64,000 nucleotides of DNA. Origin: Gammaproteobacteria bacterium (GTDB taxonomy: Bacteria; Pseudomonadota; Gammaproteobacteria; Eutrophobiales; Eutrophobiaceae). Numbering within the stretch: position 1 is the first letter of the stretch; each line of letters begins with the position of its first letter. The position numbers and the translations under genes were made by a program. Shown piece by piece: positions 22,486 through 33,581 of this stretch. The stretch spans positions 186,001 through 250,000 of the forward strand of contig JAJFKL010000030.1 of NCBI GenBank assembly GCA_021773235.1, given 5' to 3'. Below the pieces are notes generated by a model. The model was not told the origin of the DNA. It did no database searches and saw nothing but the letters and a program-made list of their open reading frames with translations.

Positions 22486-25271
22486 TATTTATCTATTAGT
22501 TTCAATATTGATTGAAGCTGAGTTTCAAAGGTTTTAATTTCATTTGTTTTATCAGCAAGTTTTTGTTTCACGCCTTCGACCACATCTGCGGGGGCTCGTT
22601 CAACAAAGCTTTTGTTATTTAATTTTCCTTCCATGCCGGCCTTTTCTTTTTGCAATTTGACTATTGTACTCTCAAGTCGCTTTTTTTCAGCCTCCGGGTC
22701 AATGAAATCGGCTAATGGCACCAATAGTGTCGTTTCACCCGCCAAGGCCATGACGGCATCATCCATTTCAGTATCAGCCTTATTAATAGACTCGATCCTC
22801 CCCAGTGTTTCTAAGTAGGCTTTATGTTTATCTAGCCAATCGTGTTCATTAGAATTACCGTTGCGAACAAAAACGGTTAATGATTTTCCTGGCGATATAT
22901 CACGTTCTGCGCGAATACGGCGCACACCCATAATAAATGATTTAATCCATTCTATTTGTTCTACAGCGCTATTGTCGGTTTCGAGTTCATCTTGCTTGGG
23001 AAAAGATTCAAGCATGACACTCTCTCCTTTTTTATCTAAAAAGACTGCTACTCGATGCCAAAGTTCTTCGGTAATAAAAGGTATAAAAGGATGTAATGCG
23101 CGTTGTAAGGTCTCGAGTACGTTTAATAAGGTATAGAGTGTGCCGCGCTTTTCTTCATCGCTTGCCTCAGAGCTGTTTAAAGTTGTTTTGGATAACTCAA
23201 TATACCAGTCACAATATTCGTCCCAGGTGAACTCATAAAGTGCTTGCGAGGCAAGATCAAAGCGATAGGTTTTCATGCCTTCATGTGTTGCTGATACTGC
23301 ATCAGACAATTTACTGGTAATCCAGCGTTCAGCTAAACCAAATTTCATCTCGCCTTCGTCGAGTTTAATTGACTGAGCCTCTACATTGCTTATGACGTAG
23401 CGCGCTGCATTCCAGAGCTTATTACAAAAGTTTCGATAACCCTGAATTCGGCCTGTTTCAAAATTGATAAAACGGCCTTGTGTTGCCAATGACGCAAATG
23501 TAAATCGTAATGAGTCTGTTCCATATGACTCGATCCCATCAGGAAAATGTTTACGCGTTGCTTTTTCAATCTTTGCTGCCATCTGCGGCTGCATCATTCC
23601 ACTTGTACGTTTGCTGATTAGTTCTTCAAGCTGAATTCCATCGATCAAGTCAATCGGGTCAAGCACATTACCTTTAGACTTGGACATCTTCTGTCCTTCA
23701 CCGTCGCGAACCAAACCGTGGATATAGACTTCCTTGAAGGGAACATCATCCATAAACTTAAGCCCGAACATAATCATGCGCGCGACCCAGAAGAAGATGA
23801 TGTCAAAACCGGTGACTAAAACATTAGTTGGGTAGAATTTATCTAGCTCAGGTGTCTTCTCAGGCCAACCCAAAGTAGAGAAGGGCCATAGAGCAGAAGA
23901 GAACCAGGTATCGAGCACATCTTCATCTTGTTTGAGATTGATATCACCCAGGTTGTTTTTCTCTCGTACAGCGGCCTCGTCATGACCAACATAAATATTG
24001 CCTTCATCGTCATACCAGGCCGGGATACGGTGACCCCACCAGAGTTGACGGCTGATACACCAGTCTTGAATATTATTCATCCATTCAAAATAGGTCTTGT
24101 CCCAGTTCGCGGGTACAAATTTAATGTCACCGTCTTTTACTGCTTTGATTGCAGGATCTGCAAGCGGCTGGATTTTTACATACCATTGATCGGTTAGATA
24201 AGGTTCAACAACGGCATGTGATCGATCTCCACGCGGAACCATTAATTTATGGTCATCTATCTTATCGAGTAGTCCTTGTTGCTCAAGATCGGCGACTATT
24301 TGTTTCCGTGCTTCGTAACGATCCATGCCACGATATTTTTCAGGGGCTTCATCGTTAACTGCAGCATCAACCGTAAAAATATTTATTTTTTCCAGCTCAT
24401 GTCGTTCGCCCATTTCATAGTCATTGAAATCGTGTGCGGGAGTAATCTTTACGCAGCCGGTACCAAATTCCGGGTCAACATAATCATCAGCAATAACAGG
24501 TAATATACGATCAGTTAAGGGAAGTAATACTTTCTGACCGACCAGGTTTTTATAACGTTCATCATCGGGGTGAACGGCAACCGCGGCATCACCAAGCATG
24601 GTTTCGGGCCTAGTCGTCGCAACTACAATATATTCGAGTCCATCAACAGGTGTCTTTAATGGATAACGCATGTGCCACAAATGGCCATTCTCTTCTTCAG
24701 AGATGACTTCTAGATCGGATATAGCGGTATGTAATACCGGGTCCCAGTTGACCAAGCGTTTTCCACGATAGATCAAACCTTCATCATGCAAGCGTACAAA
24801 GGTTTCTTTTACTGCTTCTGAGAGACCATCATCCATGGTGAAACGCTCACGTGACCAGTCCATTGATGTCCCAAGGCGGCGTGATTGACGTGTGATGGTA
24901 TTGCCCGAGTGCTCTTTCCAGTCCCAAACCGCTTCAATAAATTTTTCTCGACCAAGATCATGACGTGAGATATCTTTTTGCTGGAGCTGTCGCTCAACAA
25001 CCATCTGCGTGGCAATACCAGCGTGATCAGTGCCACATTGCCATAAAGTGTCATTACCATTCATGCGATGGTAACGCGTTAAGACATCCATCAATGTTTG
25101 TTGAAAGGCATGACCCATGTGCAAGCTTCCTGTCACATTAGGTGGAGGCAGCATGATGCAATAAGAATCGTCGCCGTCCTTGCTATTGTTCCCGGGGGCG
25201 AAGTAATTTTTCTTCTCCCAATTCTCGTAGCAATTGGCTTCTATTGTCTCGGGCTTATAGGTTTTATCCAT
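22485..25271 (-). CDS. valS: Valyl-tRNA synthetase
   Basis: [26 protein letters not shown]. Confidence 0.98.
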   Translation of the reverse strand: MDKTYKPETIEANCYENWEKKNYFAPGNNSKDGDDSYCIMLPPPNVTGSLHMGHAFQQTLMDVLTRYHRMNGNDTLWQCGTDHAGIATQMVVERQLQQKDISRHDLGREKFIEAVWDWKEHSGNTITRQSRRLGTSMDWSRERFTMDDGLSEAVKETFVRLHDEGLIYRGKRLVNWDPVLHTAISDLEVISEEENGHLWHMRYPLKTPVDGLEYIVVATTRPETMLGDAAVAVHPDDERYKNLVGQKVLLPLTDRILPVIADDYVDPEFGTGCVKITPAHDFNDYEMGERHELEKINIFTVDAAVNDEAPEKYRGMDRYEARKQIVADLEQQGLLDKIDDHKLMVPRGDRSHAVVEPYLTDQWYVKIQPLADPAIKAVKDGDIKFVPANWDKTYFEWMNNIQDWCISRQLWWGHRIPAWYDDEGNIYVGHDEAAVREKNNLGDINLKQDEDVLDTWFSSALWPFSTLGWPEKTPELDKFYPTNVLVTGFDIIFFWVARMIMFGLKFMDDVPFKEVYIHGLVRDGEGQKMSKSKGNVLDPIDLIDGIQLEELISKRTSGMMQPQMAAKIEKATRKHFPDGIESYGTDSLRFTFASLATQGRFINFETGRIQGYRNFCNKLWNAARYVISNVEAQSIKLDEGEMKFGLAERWITSKLSDAVSATHEGMKTYRFDLASQALYEFTWDEYCDWYIELSKTTLNSSEASDEEKRGTLYTLLNVLETLQRALHPFIPFITEELWHRVAVFLDKKGESVMLESFPKQDELETDNSAVEQIEWIKSFIMGVRRIRAERDISPGKSLTVFVRNGNSNEHDWLDKHKAYLETLGRIESINKADTEMDDAVMALAGETTLLVPLADFIDPEAEKKRLESTIVKLQKEKAGMEGKLNNKSFVERAPADVVEGVKQKLADKTNEIKTFETQLQSILKLIDK

Positions 25272-25378
25272 CTTTATAACAAATATTATTTGGGGCTAAA
25301 TGATAAGTAGCCCTATTATTGGGAGGCGTATTGTCCACATGCAGACCATTTAGAGCAATCTTTATTAAGGCTTTTCAG

Positions 25379-25777
25379 TTATTCCTTTTTATCTGTGGTG
25401 TCTTTTTTGGTTTGGAATTCTTTGATTAATCGCGTTTTTACTTCATCAATGATGCTGTCCTTGAGCATGATAATTAATTCATCCAGGTCCTCAGATATTT
25501 CTTTGTCTACTTTATCTATGATGTCATTAATAAGCTGGTCGTCTTTATCGATTTGCTTAAAAGTCTGTTCCAGGTCTTGGTTCAGATCATCCTGAGTGAA
25601 GAGATCGACTAAAACAGGGATGCCATCTGTACCTACTTTTAAACGCGGTAGTTTTGCTTGTTTTGATTCTGTCTTTTTTTTAGCTAGAAGATCTTCTAGC
25701 TCATCGATTTTATTAACCAGATTATTCCGATCTGAATCAGATAATGGCTTTGGCGGGGTATGTGAAGAATCAATCAT
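25379..25777 (-). CDS. Hypothetical acidic protein between holC and valS
   Basis: Intact 132-aa ORF starting MIDSSHTPPKPLSDSDRNNLVNKIDELEDLL. Confidence 0.6.
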   Translation of the reverse strand: MIDSSHTPPKPLSDSDRNNLVNKIDELEDLLAKKKTESKQAKLPRLKVGTDGIPVLVDLFTQDDLNQDLEQTFKQIDKDDQLINDIIDKVDKEISEDLDELIIMLKDSIIDEVKTRLIKEFQTKKDTTDKKE

Positions 25778-26210
25778 TTCCTGTCAGGTCTTCAATCTTG
25801 TGATCGTGTATTTCGTAATTTGCTTCTTTATATAGGCGATACCGTTGACGGGCTAATTGTTTATTTGATTCATTACCGCCGACAATTTCAATTACCCTAT
25901 CGAAACTGGGTGCAAAGCCCGGAATGTCAGAACCAAGGTTAATCATAACTTGTGACCGGCTTGGATAATCGTTGCTATGGCCAATCGTAACGGGAGTTTC
26001 ATCATTGATATTCCCATTAAAAATTTCGTGAGGTATGAAACTGGTATCTTTATGCACCCACAGTAAATCATCAAACTTTGTCGCATTTTCTTCAGACTGC
26101 GTATGGATATGCACTCGATTTCCACTTGCCCAGGCTTTGGTTGCAATGGCACAGGCGAACCGGTCTACACTGTTCCCGTCAGACAAGATGTAAAAATCAA
26201 CACGCGACAC
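25770..26210 (-). CDS. holC: DNA polymerase III chi subunit
   Basis: RVDFYILSDG; ACAIATKAWASGNRVHIHT; between pepA and valS. Confidence 0.93.
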   Translation of the reverse strand: MSRVDFYILSDGNSVDRFACAIATKAWASGNRVHIHTQSEENATKFDDLLWVHKDTSFIPHEIFNGNINDETPVTIGHSNDYPSRSQVMINLGSDIPGFAPSFDRVIEIVGGNESNKQLARQRYRLYKEANYEIHDHKIEDLTGND

Positions 26211-26228
26211 TGTAATTCGACCTCAAGA

Positions 26229-27719
26229 TTACTTTGTTTGATTTAGGATATATTGCATCAACAATGAAACTGGACGCCCAGTCGCGCCTTTATTGCTTCC
26301 CGAAACCCAACCTGTACCAGCAATATCCAGATGAGCCCAATGATATTTCTCTGCAAAGCGAGACAAGAAGCATGCTGCAGTGATTGTACCTGCATCGCGT
26401 CCACCTATATTAGCTATGTCTGCAAAGGGGCTATTCAGCTGTTGTTGATATTCATCCCATAATGGCAATTGCCACGCGCGGTCACCGGATTCATCACCAG
26501 CATTGAGCAATTCTCTCGCTAAAGGATTGTGATTACTTAATAAGCCTGTTGCATGTTTTCCCAGAGCCATTACACATGCACCTGTTAGGGTCGCGATATC
26601 GATGACGACTTCAGGGTTAAAGCGTTCACTGTAGGTAATAGCATCGCACAATATTAATCGACCTTCGGCATCAGTATTGAGCACTTCAATAGTTTGCCCA
26701 GACATACTGGTAAAGATATCGCCCGGATTGGTCGCCGTGCTACTCGGCATATTTTCAACAGCAGGAATTACCCCCACAACATTTATTGGCAAACCCAGCT
26801 CTGCTACGGCAGAAATTGTGCCAAAAACACTCGCGCCGCCACACATATCGTATTTCATCTCATCCATTGCAGCACCGGGCTTAAGTGATATACCGCCGGT
26901 ATCGAAGGTAACGGCTTTACCAACCAATACGATCGGTTTTTGTGCTTTTTTAGAGCCTTTATACTCCATGGTGATTAATTTTGCGGGTCTGGCGGAGCCT
27001 TGGGATACAGAAAGCAAGGACCCCATACCCAGTTTTTTCATATCGGCTTCTTCTAAAATATCTACCGTTAGAGAACGATTCCCTTTGCCCAGCGCAGTTG
27101 CTTGTTGTGCAAGATAGCTTGGTGTGCACACATTAGAAGGTCTGTTACCAAGATCACGAGTAAACTTAATGCCATTAGCAATAGCTCGACCTTCTCGCAT
27201 TGCGATTTCACCTTCTGGCAATTCACGACGTGTAGGTACGGTAAATGTGATTTTTCGTAATGGGCGTCTGTCCGCTTTCTTTTTTGTTTTTAATTCATCG
27301 AACTGATACAAGCTGTGCTCTGCAACCTGGACTGCTTGCCTGATCTTCCAATGATGGTCGCGTCCTTTTATCGTCAATTCGCTAAGGTAGTTAACACCAT
27401 CCAGAGAACCCGTTTTATTCAATGCTTGAATACTATTCGCTATGATTGTGCGGTAGTTTCGTTCATCGATTTCTCTTTCTTTACCACAGCCGATCAACAA
27501 CACACGATCTGCAATCATGCCAGGGACATTGTGTAGTAATAAAGACTGGCCTTTATTGCCGTCCATATCACCACGGCGAATCAGGTTAGACAGATATTTT
27601 TTACTAACCGCATCAATGGCTTTGGCCGCGGTTGATAGTCGACGTGATTCGAAAATACCAACAATTACGCAAGCTGTTCGTTGTTTTTCAGGGTTCCCGC
27701 TTTTTATATTGAAATCCAT
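26229..27719 (-). CDS. pepA: Leucyl aminopeptidase (M17)
   Basis: [29 protein letters not shown]. Confidence 0.96.
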   Translation of the reverse strand: MDFNIKSGNPEKQRTACVIVGIFESRRLSTAAKAIDAVSKKYLSNLIRRGDMDGNKGQSLLLHNVPGMIADRVLLIGCGKEREIDERNYRTIIANSIQALNKTGSLDGVNYLSELTIKGRDHHWKIRQAVQVAEHSLYQFDELKTKKKADRRPLRKITFTVPTRRELPEGEIAMREGRAIANGIKFTRDLGNRPSNVCTPSYLAQQATALGKGNRSLTVDILEEADMKKLGMGSLLSVSQGSARPAKLITMEYKGSKKAQKPIVLVGKAVTFDTGGISLKPGAAMDEMKYDMCGGASVFGTISAVAELGLPINVVGVIPAVENMPSSTATNPGDIFTSMSGQTIEVLNTDAEGRLILCDAITYSERFNPEVVIDIATLTGACVMALGKHATGLLSNHNPLARELLNAGDESGDRAWQLPLWDEYQQQLNSPFADIANIGGRDAGTITAACFLSRFAEKYHWAHLDIAGTGWVSGSNKGATGRPVSLLMQYILNQTK

Positions 27720-27937
27720 ACCAGCTCCAAGATTGTTAACATTTAAAGATAGATTATTATTTGGTTAATAACGTTACGCTGATGCGTTAATTTATTCTGC
27801 ACTTTGACATCAAGCGTGTCATAATCGTTCCGCTTTTTGTTAAAAACAGTGAAAAATGGTCAAAACCGTAATTTTAGTCAAGTTTATTCATTTATCTTCA
27901 ACTAAGCAAAGCCGAGTTTTAGTATGAGGCCAGAATC

Positions 27938-29047
27938 GTGATTATCCAGCACTACATCTACAGGGAGTTGTTGCAAAAACTATTGTGGATACTCAGTTTG
28001 CTTATCCTTGTCATTGCTAGTAATCGTTTTGTTGGTTTTCTAGCCGATGCTGCAGAAGGCAGTCTGCCGGCAGATATGGTGTTCTTAATGTTGGCATTCA
28101 AGATGTTAGCGACACTACCAAAGATTCTACCGATTTCGATACTTGTTGGTATGTTGCTCGCATTCTCGCGCATGTCCAGTGACAGAGAGTTGGTGATACT
28201 GGCCGCGTCCGGAGTAAGTCAGCTTTTTCAGATTGGCGTGGTGCTTCGGTTTGCTCTGGTGTTTTGTTTGTTTGTGTCTGTTATTACTCTGTATTTTGCG
28301 CCTTGGGCAGAACAGGGAGTACATAACCTAAAAGAAAGAGCCAAACAAGAATCTGATATTTCAGGGATAAAAGCCGGGCAGTTTAAGGAGTTTAGTAAAG
28401 GTGATCGTGTTGTTTACGTTCAGAAGCCGTCACCCGATAACGTTTCAATGGAAGAGGTCTTTTTACAAGTAAGGCAGAATGCAAACCTTGGTGTTCTAAC
28501 CTCCGATAGCGCCCGTTTTAAAGTGGATAAAAAATCAGGTAATAAATATATCGTCTTCAGTGATGGACGCCGATATGTAGCCGAACCAGGCTTGCTTGAT
28601 TACCAGATAACTGAATATGAAAAATACGCAATTCTTACAGAGAGCGCACAAGCTAATACCGCTGGTGGTAAGACCGGGGCATTATTAACGACTGAAATAA
28701 TGGGCTCCGACAATAAAGTTCATCAAGCCGAGTTTCAATGGCGTATTTCTCTTATCCTTTCCTGTTTGTTTTTGTCGCTACTTGCGATATTGCTGATTCA
28801 ATCTCACACCAGTGAACGTCGATATATGCCATTTGTAATTGGTATCTCAATCTATCTCATCTATAGCAACTTACTCGGTATTGCAAAGACCTTACTGAGC
28901 CGAGATGTTCTTCCCGGGTTTATTGGCTTGTGGTGGGTGCACATAATATTAATCGGGGTATTACTGGCATTTTATTACTTACCAAAATATAGATACATGA
29001 AGAAAGATGAAGATGAACATCAATTTATACCAGCAGATGGTTCTTGA
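27938..29047 (+). CDS. lptF: LPS export permease LptF
   Basis: YjgP/YjgQ family; MIIQHYIYRELLQKLLWIL; divergent from pepA and followed by lptG. Confidence 0.94.
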   Translation: MIIQHYIYRELLQKLLWILSLLILVIASNRFVGFLADAAEGSLPADMVFLMLAFKMLATLPKILPISILVGMLLAFSRMSSDRELVILAASGVSQLFQIGVVLRFALVFCLFVSVITLYFAPWAEQGVHNLKERAKQESDISGIKAGQFKEFSKGDRVVYVQKPSPDNVSMEEVFLQVRQNANLGVLTSDSARFKVDKKSGNKYIVFSDGRRYVAEPGLLDYQITEYEKYAILTESAQANTAGGKTGALLTTEIMGSDNKVHQAEFQWRISLILSCLFLSLLAILLIQSHTSERRYMPFVIGISIYLIYSNLLGIAKTLLSRDVLPGFIGLWWVHIILIGVLLAFYYLPKYRYMKKDEDEHQFIPADGS

Positions 29048-29052
29048 AATAA

Positions 29053-30114
29053 ATGATACTTGATCGATACATAGGCCGAAGCATTATTGTTACCAGCATA
29101 TTAGCTTTGTTTGCGCTGGTTGCCGTATTTTCATTTTTCTCTTTGGTAGATCAACTCGATGATACTGGTCGAGGCAATTACGGAGTTGCAGATGCTATTC
29201 AATATGTTTTGCTGACTATTCCGCGTTTGAGTTTTGAGCTTTTTCCGATAGCGATTGTTATTGGCAGTATGGCTGCACTTGGTATGTTAGCAAACACATC
29301 TGAGCTGGCTGTTATACGCACATCAGGGGTATCACAATCGCAGCTGGCCTATTCTTTAATTAAGACTGGCTTGGTCTTTGTTGTGTTCAGCATATTAATC
29401 GGAGAAGTCATTGCGCCAGTGACAGAACAGGCAGCTCAGCAGAAACGTTCGATAGCATTGACCAAACAAATTTCAATGAAAACAAAACACGGGTTTTGGT
29501 CTCGTGATGGTGATAATTACATCAATATAAGAAAGATTTTGCCTGGAGACCGTGTTGAAGAAATCTACATTTATGAATTTGATAAAGAGCATCATTTGAG
29601 GTCGAGCATCTATGCAAAACACGCAGAATATGATCAAGACAAATGGGTGCTGCATGATATTTTAAAAACTGAGATTTCAGAAGCACAAGTAATAAACAAT
29701 CACTACGACACAGCTGAGTGGGAAGCATTATTAAACCCAGAGGTTATTAATATGGTTACCATCAAGCCACGTTATTTGTCACTTTTAGGTTTGATCAGCT
29801 ATATCGATTATCTCAAGGCTAACAATCAAAGTAGCAAACAATATGTGCAGGCATTCTGGTCAAAATTAATCAGCCCCTTTTCAATTATTGCGATGATATT
29901 GTTGTCTATCTGTGTTGTCAGATGTGAGGCACGACCAATGGGTTTAGGCCAACGTGTTTTCATTGGTGCATTAATCGGTATTACTTTTCATTTATTAAAC
30001 CAAGTGAGCGGCCATCTTGGCATTGTTTACGGCGTGCCGGCCTTTCTTAGTGTCTGTTTGCCGACGGCCGCAGTTTTTTCTTACATCTATTACAGGTTAA
30101 GTAATAGCTATTAA
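29053..30114 (+). CDS. lptG: LPS export permease LptG
   Basis: MILDRYIGRSIIVTSI; YjgP/YjgQ family. Confidence 0.94.
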   Translation: MILDRYIGRSIIVTSILALFALVAVFSFFSLVDQLDDTGRGNYGVADAIQYVLLTIPRLSFELFPIAIVIGSMAALGMLANTSELAVIRTSGVSQSQLAYSLIKTGLVFVVFSILIGEVIAPVTEQAAQQKRSIALTKQISMKTKHGFWSRDGDNYINIRKILPGDRVEEIYIYEFDKEHHLRSSIYAKHAEYDQDKWVLHDILKTEISEAQVINNHYDTAEWEALLNPEVINMVTIKPRYLSLLGLISYIDYLKANNQSSKQYVQAFWSKLISPFSIIAMILLSICVVRCEARPMGLGQRVFIGALIGITFHLLNQVSGHLGIVYGVPAFLSVCLPTAAVFSYIYYRLSNSY

Positions 30115-30124
30115 ATTATTAAAA

Positions 30125-30550
30125 CTAATCTTTACTTACAATTAATCTGGTTTTTGACAACTTGTCATGCAAAGCAAGTTTGTTTTTGTCAAATAAAGAC
30201 CAGACAAAACCAAGCCCGAGAAGTAATAAAGATAGTAGCGCAGAGAAGAACCTTAGTGATGCCTGTTTCCAGTTTGGGTTTTGCATCGATTCGTTTATGA
30301 CATAAATATGCCAGCTACGCATGCCTAATGTTTGTCCGCCTTTTACCCAATGCCAACCGAAATACAAAAAACTAATTGATAATAAAAAAGCATTGTATGC
30401 AAGATTGCCGCTTTCAATTGCATCACCACCGATGATGAGTATTAAGATGGAAGTGGCAACAAACAGAACGGCAGTGAGCAATAAGCAATCATAAAATATT
30501 GCTGTAAGGCGACGCATGAGATTGCAGGGTATTTGATCTTCTTTATTCAA
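30125..30550 (-). CDS. RDD family membrane protein
   Basis: NLMRRLTAIFYDCLLLTAVLF; GQTLGMRSWHIYV. Confidence 0.88.
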   Translation of the reverse strand: MNKEDQIPCNLMRRLTAIFYDCLLLTAVLFVATSILILIIGGDAIESGNLAYNAFLLSISFLYFGWHWVKGGQTLGMRSWHIYVINESMQNPNWKQASLRFFSALLSLLLLGLGFVWSLFDKNKLALHDKLSKTRLIVSKD

Positions 30551-30575
30551 TTTATTATGACTGTTAATTGTTATG

Positions 30576-30617
30576 GTGCTCCCTACGAGACTCGAACTCG
30601 TGTTTTCGCCGTGAGAG
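30576..30617. repeat. attL: tRNA-Glu 3'-half fragment
   Basis: 42-bp exact copy of the 3' half of the tRNA at 47344-47416; preceded by TG giving TGGTGCTCCC (a tRNA-encoded CCA on the minus strand). Confidence 0.95.
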
Positions 30618-30726
30618 AAAGGAAACCTGTACTTCTGTGGACTTCCATAAACACTAAAAACCCTTTAGTATTGCGGTTATCGTCCACTTTCGTCTTTTGG
30701 AGTCCATGGAGATATACCCCCATAAT

Positions 30727-30747
30727 TTACCTAAAAGTTACCTAAAT
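30727..30747 (+). repeat. Left copy of 21-bp subterminal direct repeat (candidate integrase arm site)
   Basis: TTACCTAAAAGTTACCTAAAT, identical to 47276-47296; internally contains TTACCTAAA twice. Confidence 0.75.
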
Positions 30748-30786
30748 TCAGTTTTCACAATCTCTCAGGGAGCGTGAGAAGCTATT

Positions 30787-32052
30787 ATGGCACGATTAGC
30801 AAGAGAGTCTAAGCTTGAAACACGAGAGGCGAGAAGTAAGCTGAAATCGTCTCACGAGCCGTATTGGAGGAAGATTGAACCGGGTTTTCATTTAGGTTAT
30901 CGCAAAGGAAAGCGCACAGCAGGAACTTGGATCGCTCGTTATTCACTGGATGGAAAGTATAAGAAAAAAAGTTTAGGTAATGCGGATGACTTCCGCGATG
31001 AAAACGGTGTTGATGTTTTTAAGTTTGCAACGGCACAAGCTGAAGCAATCGTATGGGCAACATCACTTGTTAAAAAGTCGAAAGGGATTCATGAAGGCCC
31101 GTTTACTGTTAGAGATGCCGTTAAGGAATACATGGACTGGTTCGAAGTTCATCGTAAATCGGTCTATCAAACGCAGCGTGCCTTTGATTTTCACATCATT
31201 CCGATGTTTGGTGATAAAGAGGTCTCCGAATTAACCACTCGTCAAATTCGAAAGTGGCATGAGTCGCTAGCTAAAACTCCCGCGCAGATCAGAACCGGTA
31301 AATCCAGCAAAGAAACGAACTATCGAAAGGTGAATGATGTCCGATCGCGTAAGGCAACGGCCAATAGAGTGCTCACGATCTTAAAGTCAGCCTTGAATCA
31401 TGCGTGGCGTGAAGGATTTGTTGAGTCTGATTCAGAGTGGCGCAAATTAAAACCGTTTCGCAATGTCGATAAGGCCAAAATTCAATACTTGAATGAACGG
31501 GAATGTAAGCGACTTGTTAATGCGTGTGCGCCTGATTTCCGGTTATTAGTCCAGGGTGCGCTCTATACCGGTTGCCGCTACGGTGAACTTGCCAATATGA
31601 AGTGTTCGGACTTCAACACGCGAGCAAGCATTATTTCGATAGCCGATTCAAAGAGTGGTAAGGCCAGACATGTCCCGGTAACGAATCAAGGAAAGGAATT
31701 TTTTAAAAGACAGAAAGCGGGGCGTAAAGGTTCTGAGTTTATGTTTAGAAGGGAAGATGGTGAACAATGGGGACAGTCACATCAAATCAGACCTATTGCG
31801 GCTGCAAGTAAGATAGCGAAGATTGATCCTCCCGCCTCGTTTCATGTACTTCGGCATACCTACGGATCGGCCTTGGCAATGAATGGCGTTCCTCTACAGG
31901 TCATAGCAGAAGCATTGGGCCATGCTGATACTCGAATCACGAGTAAGCACTACGCACATCTGATGCCTTCTTATGTGGCAGATACGATAAGGGCGAACCT
32001 GCCAGACTTTGGGAAGTTTGAGCAGGATAATGTGAGGGAAATACAAGTATGA
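30787..32052 (+). CDS. Tyrosine-type site-specific integrase
   Basis: LYTGCRYGELANM; HVLRHTYGSALAMNGVPLQVIAEALGHADTRITSKHYAHL. Confidence 0.97.
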   Translation: MARLARESKLETREARSKLKSSHEPYWRKIEPGFHLGYRKGKRTAGTWIARYSLDGKYKKKSLGNADDFRDENGVDVFKFATAQAEAIVWATSLVKKSKGIHEGPFTVRDAVKEYMDWFEVHRKSVYQTQRAFDFHIIPMFGDKEVSELTTRQIRKWHESLAKTPAQIRTGKSSKETNYRKVNDVRSRKATANRVLTILKSALNHAWREGFVESDSEWRKLKPFRNVDKAKIQYLNERECKRLVNACAPDFRLLVQGALYTGCRYGELANMKCSDFNTRASIISIADSKSGKARHVPVTNQGKEFFKRQKAGRKGSEFMFRREDGEQWGQSHQIRPIAAASKIAKIDPPASFHVLRHTYGSALAMNGVPLQVIAEALGHADTRITSKHYAHLMPSYVADTIRANLPDFGKFEQDNVREIQV

Positions 32053-32555
32053 ATGATGATAGTGATACGAATGATTTATTAGGTATACCGGATGAGATAC
32101 ATAATTTACACCTTGAAGAATTACAAATCAGGTATGAGCGTGGTGACAAAGTGGCATTATTTAGAGCCATCGGTTACTGCGGAAAAAATAATTTGTTATT
32201 ACCAGAGTGGTTGATCCAGTCTTTTTGTGACTCTTGGTACAAATGGGTCAGATACGATGTTAAAACATTGGGCGAAGCATTCGAAATTGAATGGCCGAAA
32301 GGTAAAAGTCTTGCGGCTGCAAAAAAGAAAAGAAACAAAGAGTTTGAAGTTTATACTCGTATAACAAGGCTCCATGAGGGTGGAGAATCTATTGATGAAG
32401 CCCTATTCCAAAAAGTAGGTCACGACCTAGGTTTAGGTAAAACACTGACATCTGAATATTATTATTCTGTGAAGCAACTAATTGAGCATGGTGCTCCATT
32501 TGGTGTCAAAGCTCTTTTGGCTCCTTTTGTTGTTACAGACTTCCGGGAAAAATAA
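32049..32555 (+). CDS. Hypothetical protein, overlapping the integrase stop codon (ATGA)
   Basis: 168-aa intact ORF, start overlaps integrase stop. Confidence 0.6.
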   Translation: MNDDSDTNDLLGIPDEIHNLHLEELQIRYERGDKVALFRAIGYCGKNNLLLPEWLIQSFCDSWYKWVRYDVKTLGEAFEIEWPKGKSLAAAKKKRNKEFEVYTRITRLHEGGESIDEALFQKVGHDLGLGKTLTSEYYYSVKQLIEHGAPFGVKALLAPFVVTDFREK

Positions 32556-32633
32556 CAATATTGCGGAAATACTTAAATAAATATCATCAATAGACTTCTA
32601 CACATCATTAACAATGTGTAAGGAGTTTACTAG

Positions 32634-32840
32634 ATGTCACAAGAAAACAATTCTGATGTATTCGATATAAGTACGTTCTGTAAATCAAACAAAATAAGCA
32701 GAGCACTTTTCTACCAACTCCAAAAAGCAGGCAACGGCCCACGAATTATGAAAGTGGGAAGACGTACATTGATCACTCCTGAAGCTGCTGCTGAATGGCG
32801 CAAGAAGATGGAACAACAAAGTTCCCCAGTGGCTGCCTGA
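32634..32840 (+). CDS. Small HTH (AlpA/excisionase-like) protein
   Basis: 68 aa: FDISTFCKSNKISRALFYQLQKAGNGPRIMKVGRRTLITPEAAAEWRKKM, HTH_17/excisionase-type pattern. Confidence 0.8.
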   Translation: MSQENNSDVFDISTFCKSNKISRALFYQLQKAGNGPRIMKVGRRTLITPEAAAEWRKKMEQQSSPVAA

Positions 32841-32855
32841 TTAAAGTAAGACAGC

Positions 32856-33359
32856 GTGGCTAATCACCCAAGACAAAAAATCAAAGGAAGGAGAGAGTCT
32901 GGAACATTCGTGGCTCTACCTCATGCCTGTATGAATCACGCAAACTTTATAGCACTCAGCCCGTACGCTGTGAAATTTTTAATCGATTTATATGCTAATT
33001 ACAACGGTTCAAACAATGGTGATTTTTGTTGTACTTGGTCGATGATGAAAAAACGAGGATGGAAATCAGAGGCAACACTAAGCAAGGCACGTAAAGAGCT
33101 TTTATATTACGGGTGGATAATTTGTTCACGCCGTGGTGGTAGAAACATTCCTTCTCTCTACGCTGTAACGTTTCAATCAATTGATGAATGTAATGGGAAG
33201 CTGGATTTAAAAGAAACAACAACGGCTCCGGGAAACTGGAAAGAAACCAAAACCATCACATGGAAGGAATCTAAAAATAAATCCTTACTACGCAACGTGG
33301 TGCAACTTACTACACCTCCCGTAGTAACAGAGGAGGATAAGCCATGTTTAGCTATGTAG
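32856..33359 (+). CDS. Putative winged-helix DNA-binding/replication-associated protein of the element
   Basis: 167-aa ORF with HTH-like middle region (CTWSMMKKRGWKSEATLSKARKELLYYGWI). Confidence 0.6.
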   Translation: MANHPRQKIKGRRESGTFVALPHACMNHANFIALSPYAVKFLIDLYANYNGSNNGDFCCTWSMMKKRGWKSEATLSKARKELLYYGWIICSRRGGRNIPSLYAVTFQSIDECNGKLDLKETTTAPGNWKETKTITWKESKNKSLLRNVVQLTTPPVVTEEDKPCLAM

Positions 33360-33424
33360 TTACTACACCTCCCGTAGTAGTCAGGGCACTTTTAGCACAA
33401 TCGTTACTACGCCTCCCGTATACC
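33285..33424 (+). repeat. Iteron-like repeats, TTACTAC-(A/G)CCTCCC-GTAGTAA family
   Basis: TTACTACACCTCCCGTAGTAA at 33307-33327 and TTACTACACCTCCCGTAGTAG at 33360-33380; TTACTACGCCTCCCGTA at 33404-33420; half site TTACTACG at 33285. Confidence 0.8.
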
Positions 33425-33581
33425 TTTATATATATGCCATGGGGTTGTCTATTACTTCCCGGTACTAGGCAACGCATAGGGGGTAAGGGGGTGGTCTATT
33501 CCCTGGGAACTGAGACCTACCTGACCGATCCCCCTCATTCGTTTATGTTTTTGCAAATAAGAATCCAAGGAATTTCAATAG

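Noticed and set aside
32995-33222. Minus-strand ORF opposite the winged-helix gene
   Set aside because: Antisense shadow of a better-supported ORF
33470-33500. G-quadruplex candidate in GGGGGTAAGGGGGTGG
   Set aside because: Only two long G-runs close together; does not meet a four-run pattern
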